Below, piece after piece: positions 5,398 through 6,058 of a stretch of 6,058 bases of DNA. Numbering within the stretch: the stretch's first letter is position 1; every line of letters starts with the position of its first letter. A program made the position numbers and the translations under genes. Under the pieces are notes generated by a model. The model made no database searches. It saw only the letters and a program-made list of their open reading frames with translations, and was not told the origin of the DNA. Source of the DNA: Deltaproteobacteria bacterium CG07_land_8_20_14_0_80_60_11 (lineage in GTDB: Bacteria > Desulfobacterota > Desulfobaccia > Desulfobaccales > 0-14-0-80-60-11); contig PEWM01000033.1 of the NCBI GenBank assembly GCA_002779455.1, forward strand, positions 1 through 6,058. Reading direction: 5' to 3'.

Positions 5398-6054
5398 TTA
5401 CTCTTCCGGGATGACGTAGAGTAATTCGAAGCGGGAGGCCAATTCCTCCTTGGCCGCGCCTACCGCCGCCGGGGGCAGGTTCTTGACCCGGAGGAACACA
5501 TCCCGGTAACCTTCCTGGGCCGTGGCATAGGAGGAGAGCAGGCTGACGAACCGGGCGCCCCGGGCCCGGAGCAGGTCCACCACTTCCTTGATGAGGCCGG
5601 GGCGGTCTTCCAGGCGCAGGGCGAACTGCACCCCGCCCTGGAGGATGCCGGTAATGTGCATAAAGGCCCGGAACACATCGGACTGGGTGATGATCCCCAC
5701 CACCTGGCCGCTCCCATCCACCACCGGCAAGCCCGAGATGGTATGCTCCAGCATGATCTGGGCGGCGCGTTCCACCGTGTCCTCCTGGGAGACGCTGATG
5801 GGATTGCGGCTCATGATTTCCTGGACCTGGAGTTCGGCCAGGAGGTAGTAAAGTTCATGGACATCCAGGGTGGTGGCCTTGGAGGGGGAGGCCTCCTTCA
5901 AGTCCCGGTCGGTCACCATGCCCACCAGCTTCCCCTGGGCCACCACCGGCAGCCGCCGGAAACGGCGCTCCTTCATGATATGAATGGCTTTTATCATTGA
6001 GGTGTCTTCGGTAATGGTGACGGGGTCTTTGGCCATCCAATCCTTGATCAGCAT
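5398..6054 (-). CDS. CBS-CBS-ACT protein, AcuB-like
   Basis: The 218-residue protein has two CBS domains followed by an ACT domain, the layout of the AcuB family. CBS1 spans about residues 5-56 and ends in GMVTDRDLK (45-53); CBS2 spans about 78-132 and ends in GIITQSDVF (120-128). Both keep the T-x-x-D pattern that contacts adenosine ligands in CBS pairs. A linker (57-77, TTLDVHELYYLL) separates them. The ACT domain (about 142-216) starts with FALRLEDRPGLIKEV, where ACT domains usually bind an amino acid or similar small molecule. I infer a cytoplasmic sensor of adenylate state; the partner is unknown. AcuB was named for acetoin use in Bacillus, but most members lack that context, and no acetoin gene is visible here. 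The ATG fits the usual MLIKDWM start of the family; only four bases upstream lie in the window, so its ribosome site is not visible. Confidence 0.93.
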   Translation of the reverse strand: MLIKDWMAKDPVTITEDTSMIKAIHIMKERRFRRLPVVAQGKLVGMVTDRDLKEASPSKATTLDVHELYYLLAELQVQEIMSRNPISVSQEDTVERAAQIMLEHTISGLPVVDGSGQVVGIITQSDVFRAFMHITGILQGGVQFALRLEDRPGLIKEVVDLLRARGARFVSLLSSYATAQEGYRDVFLRVKNLPPAAVGAAKEELASRFELLYVIPEE

Positions 6055-6058
6055 GTAA

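Overview
The window is about 6 kb of GC-rich bacterial chromosome. It holds four complete genes and one gene cut by the left edge, with several palindromic repeats between them. Three things point towards Desulfobacterota (former Deltaproteobacteria), although the sequence alone cannot fix the taxon: the two-CBS-plus-ACT protein, the GC-rich codon use, and short palindromic repeats in almost every intergenic gap. Nothing here looks like phage, plasmid, CRISPR or an intact insertion sequence.

Layout from left to right. Minus strand 1-889 is the 5' part of a secreted TPR protein whose C-terminal part looks like an outer-membrane beta-barrel; its 3' end is outside the window. Bases 890-1474 hold no convincing intact gene: there is a minus-strand open frame (911-1261) that lacks a convincing start, and a 123-bp element (1219-1341) made of 21-bp tandem units between inverted TGTAGGGG ends. 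Plus strand 1475-2707 is an NADP-type isocitrate dehydrogenase (icd). Icd converges on a minus-strand regulator (2887-3792); between them lie a terminator-like hairpin and a 58-bp palindromic element. The regulator has a decayed receiver domain followed by a decayed GGDEF domain that still carries an RxxD inhibitory-site motif. Upstream of it, 3793-3960 is unusually rich in hairpins and is probably its mRNA leader. An AT-rich, gene-free stretch follows up to about 4282. Then come two minus-strand genes: a metallo-beta-lactamase-fold hydrolase with a C-terminal winged-helix-like segment (4323-5255), with an intrinsic terminator just after it, and a CBS-CBS-ACT protein of the AcuB type (5398-6054).

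The genes do not form one evident pathway. Icd is central metabolism, the CBS-ACT protein is a likely nucleotide and small-molecule sensor, and the GGDEF protein is probably a c-di-GMP receptor or scaffold rather than an enzyme. The most interesting signals are the degenerate GGDEF protein with a kept I-site, the hairpin chain ahead of it, and the two complex intergenic repeats.
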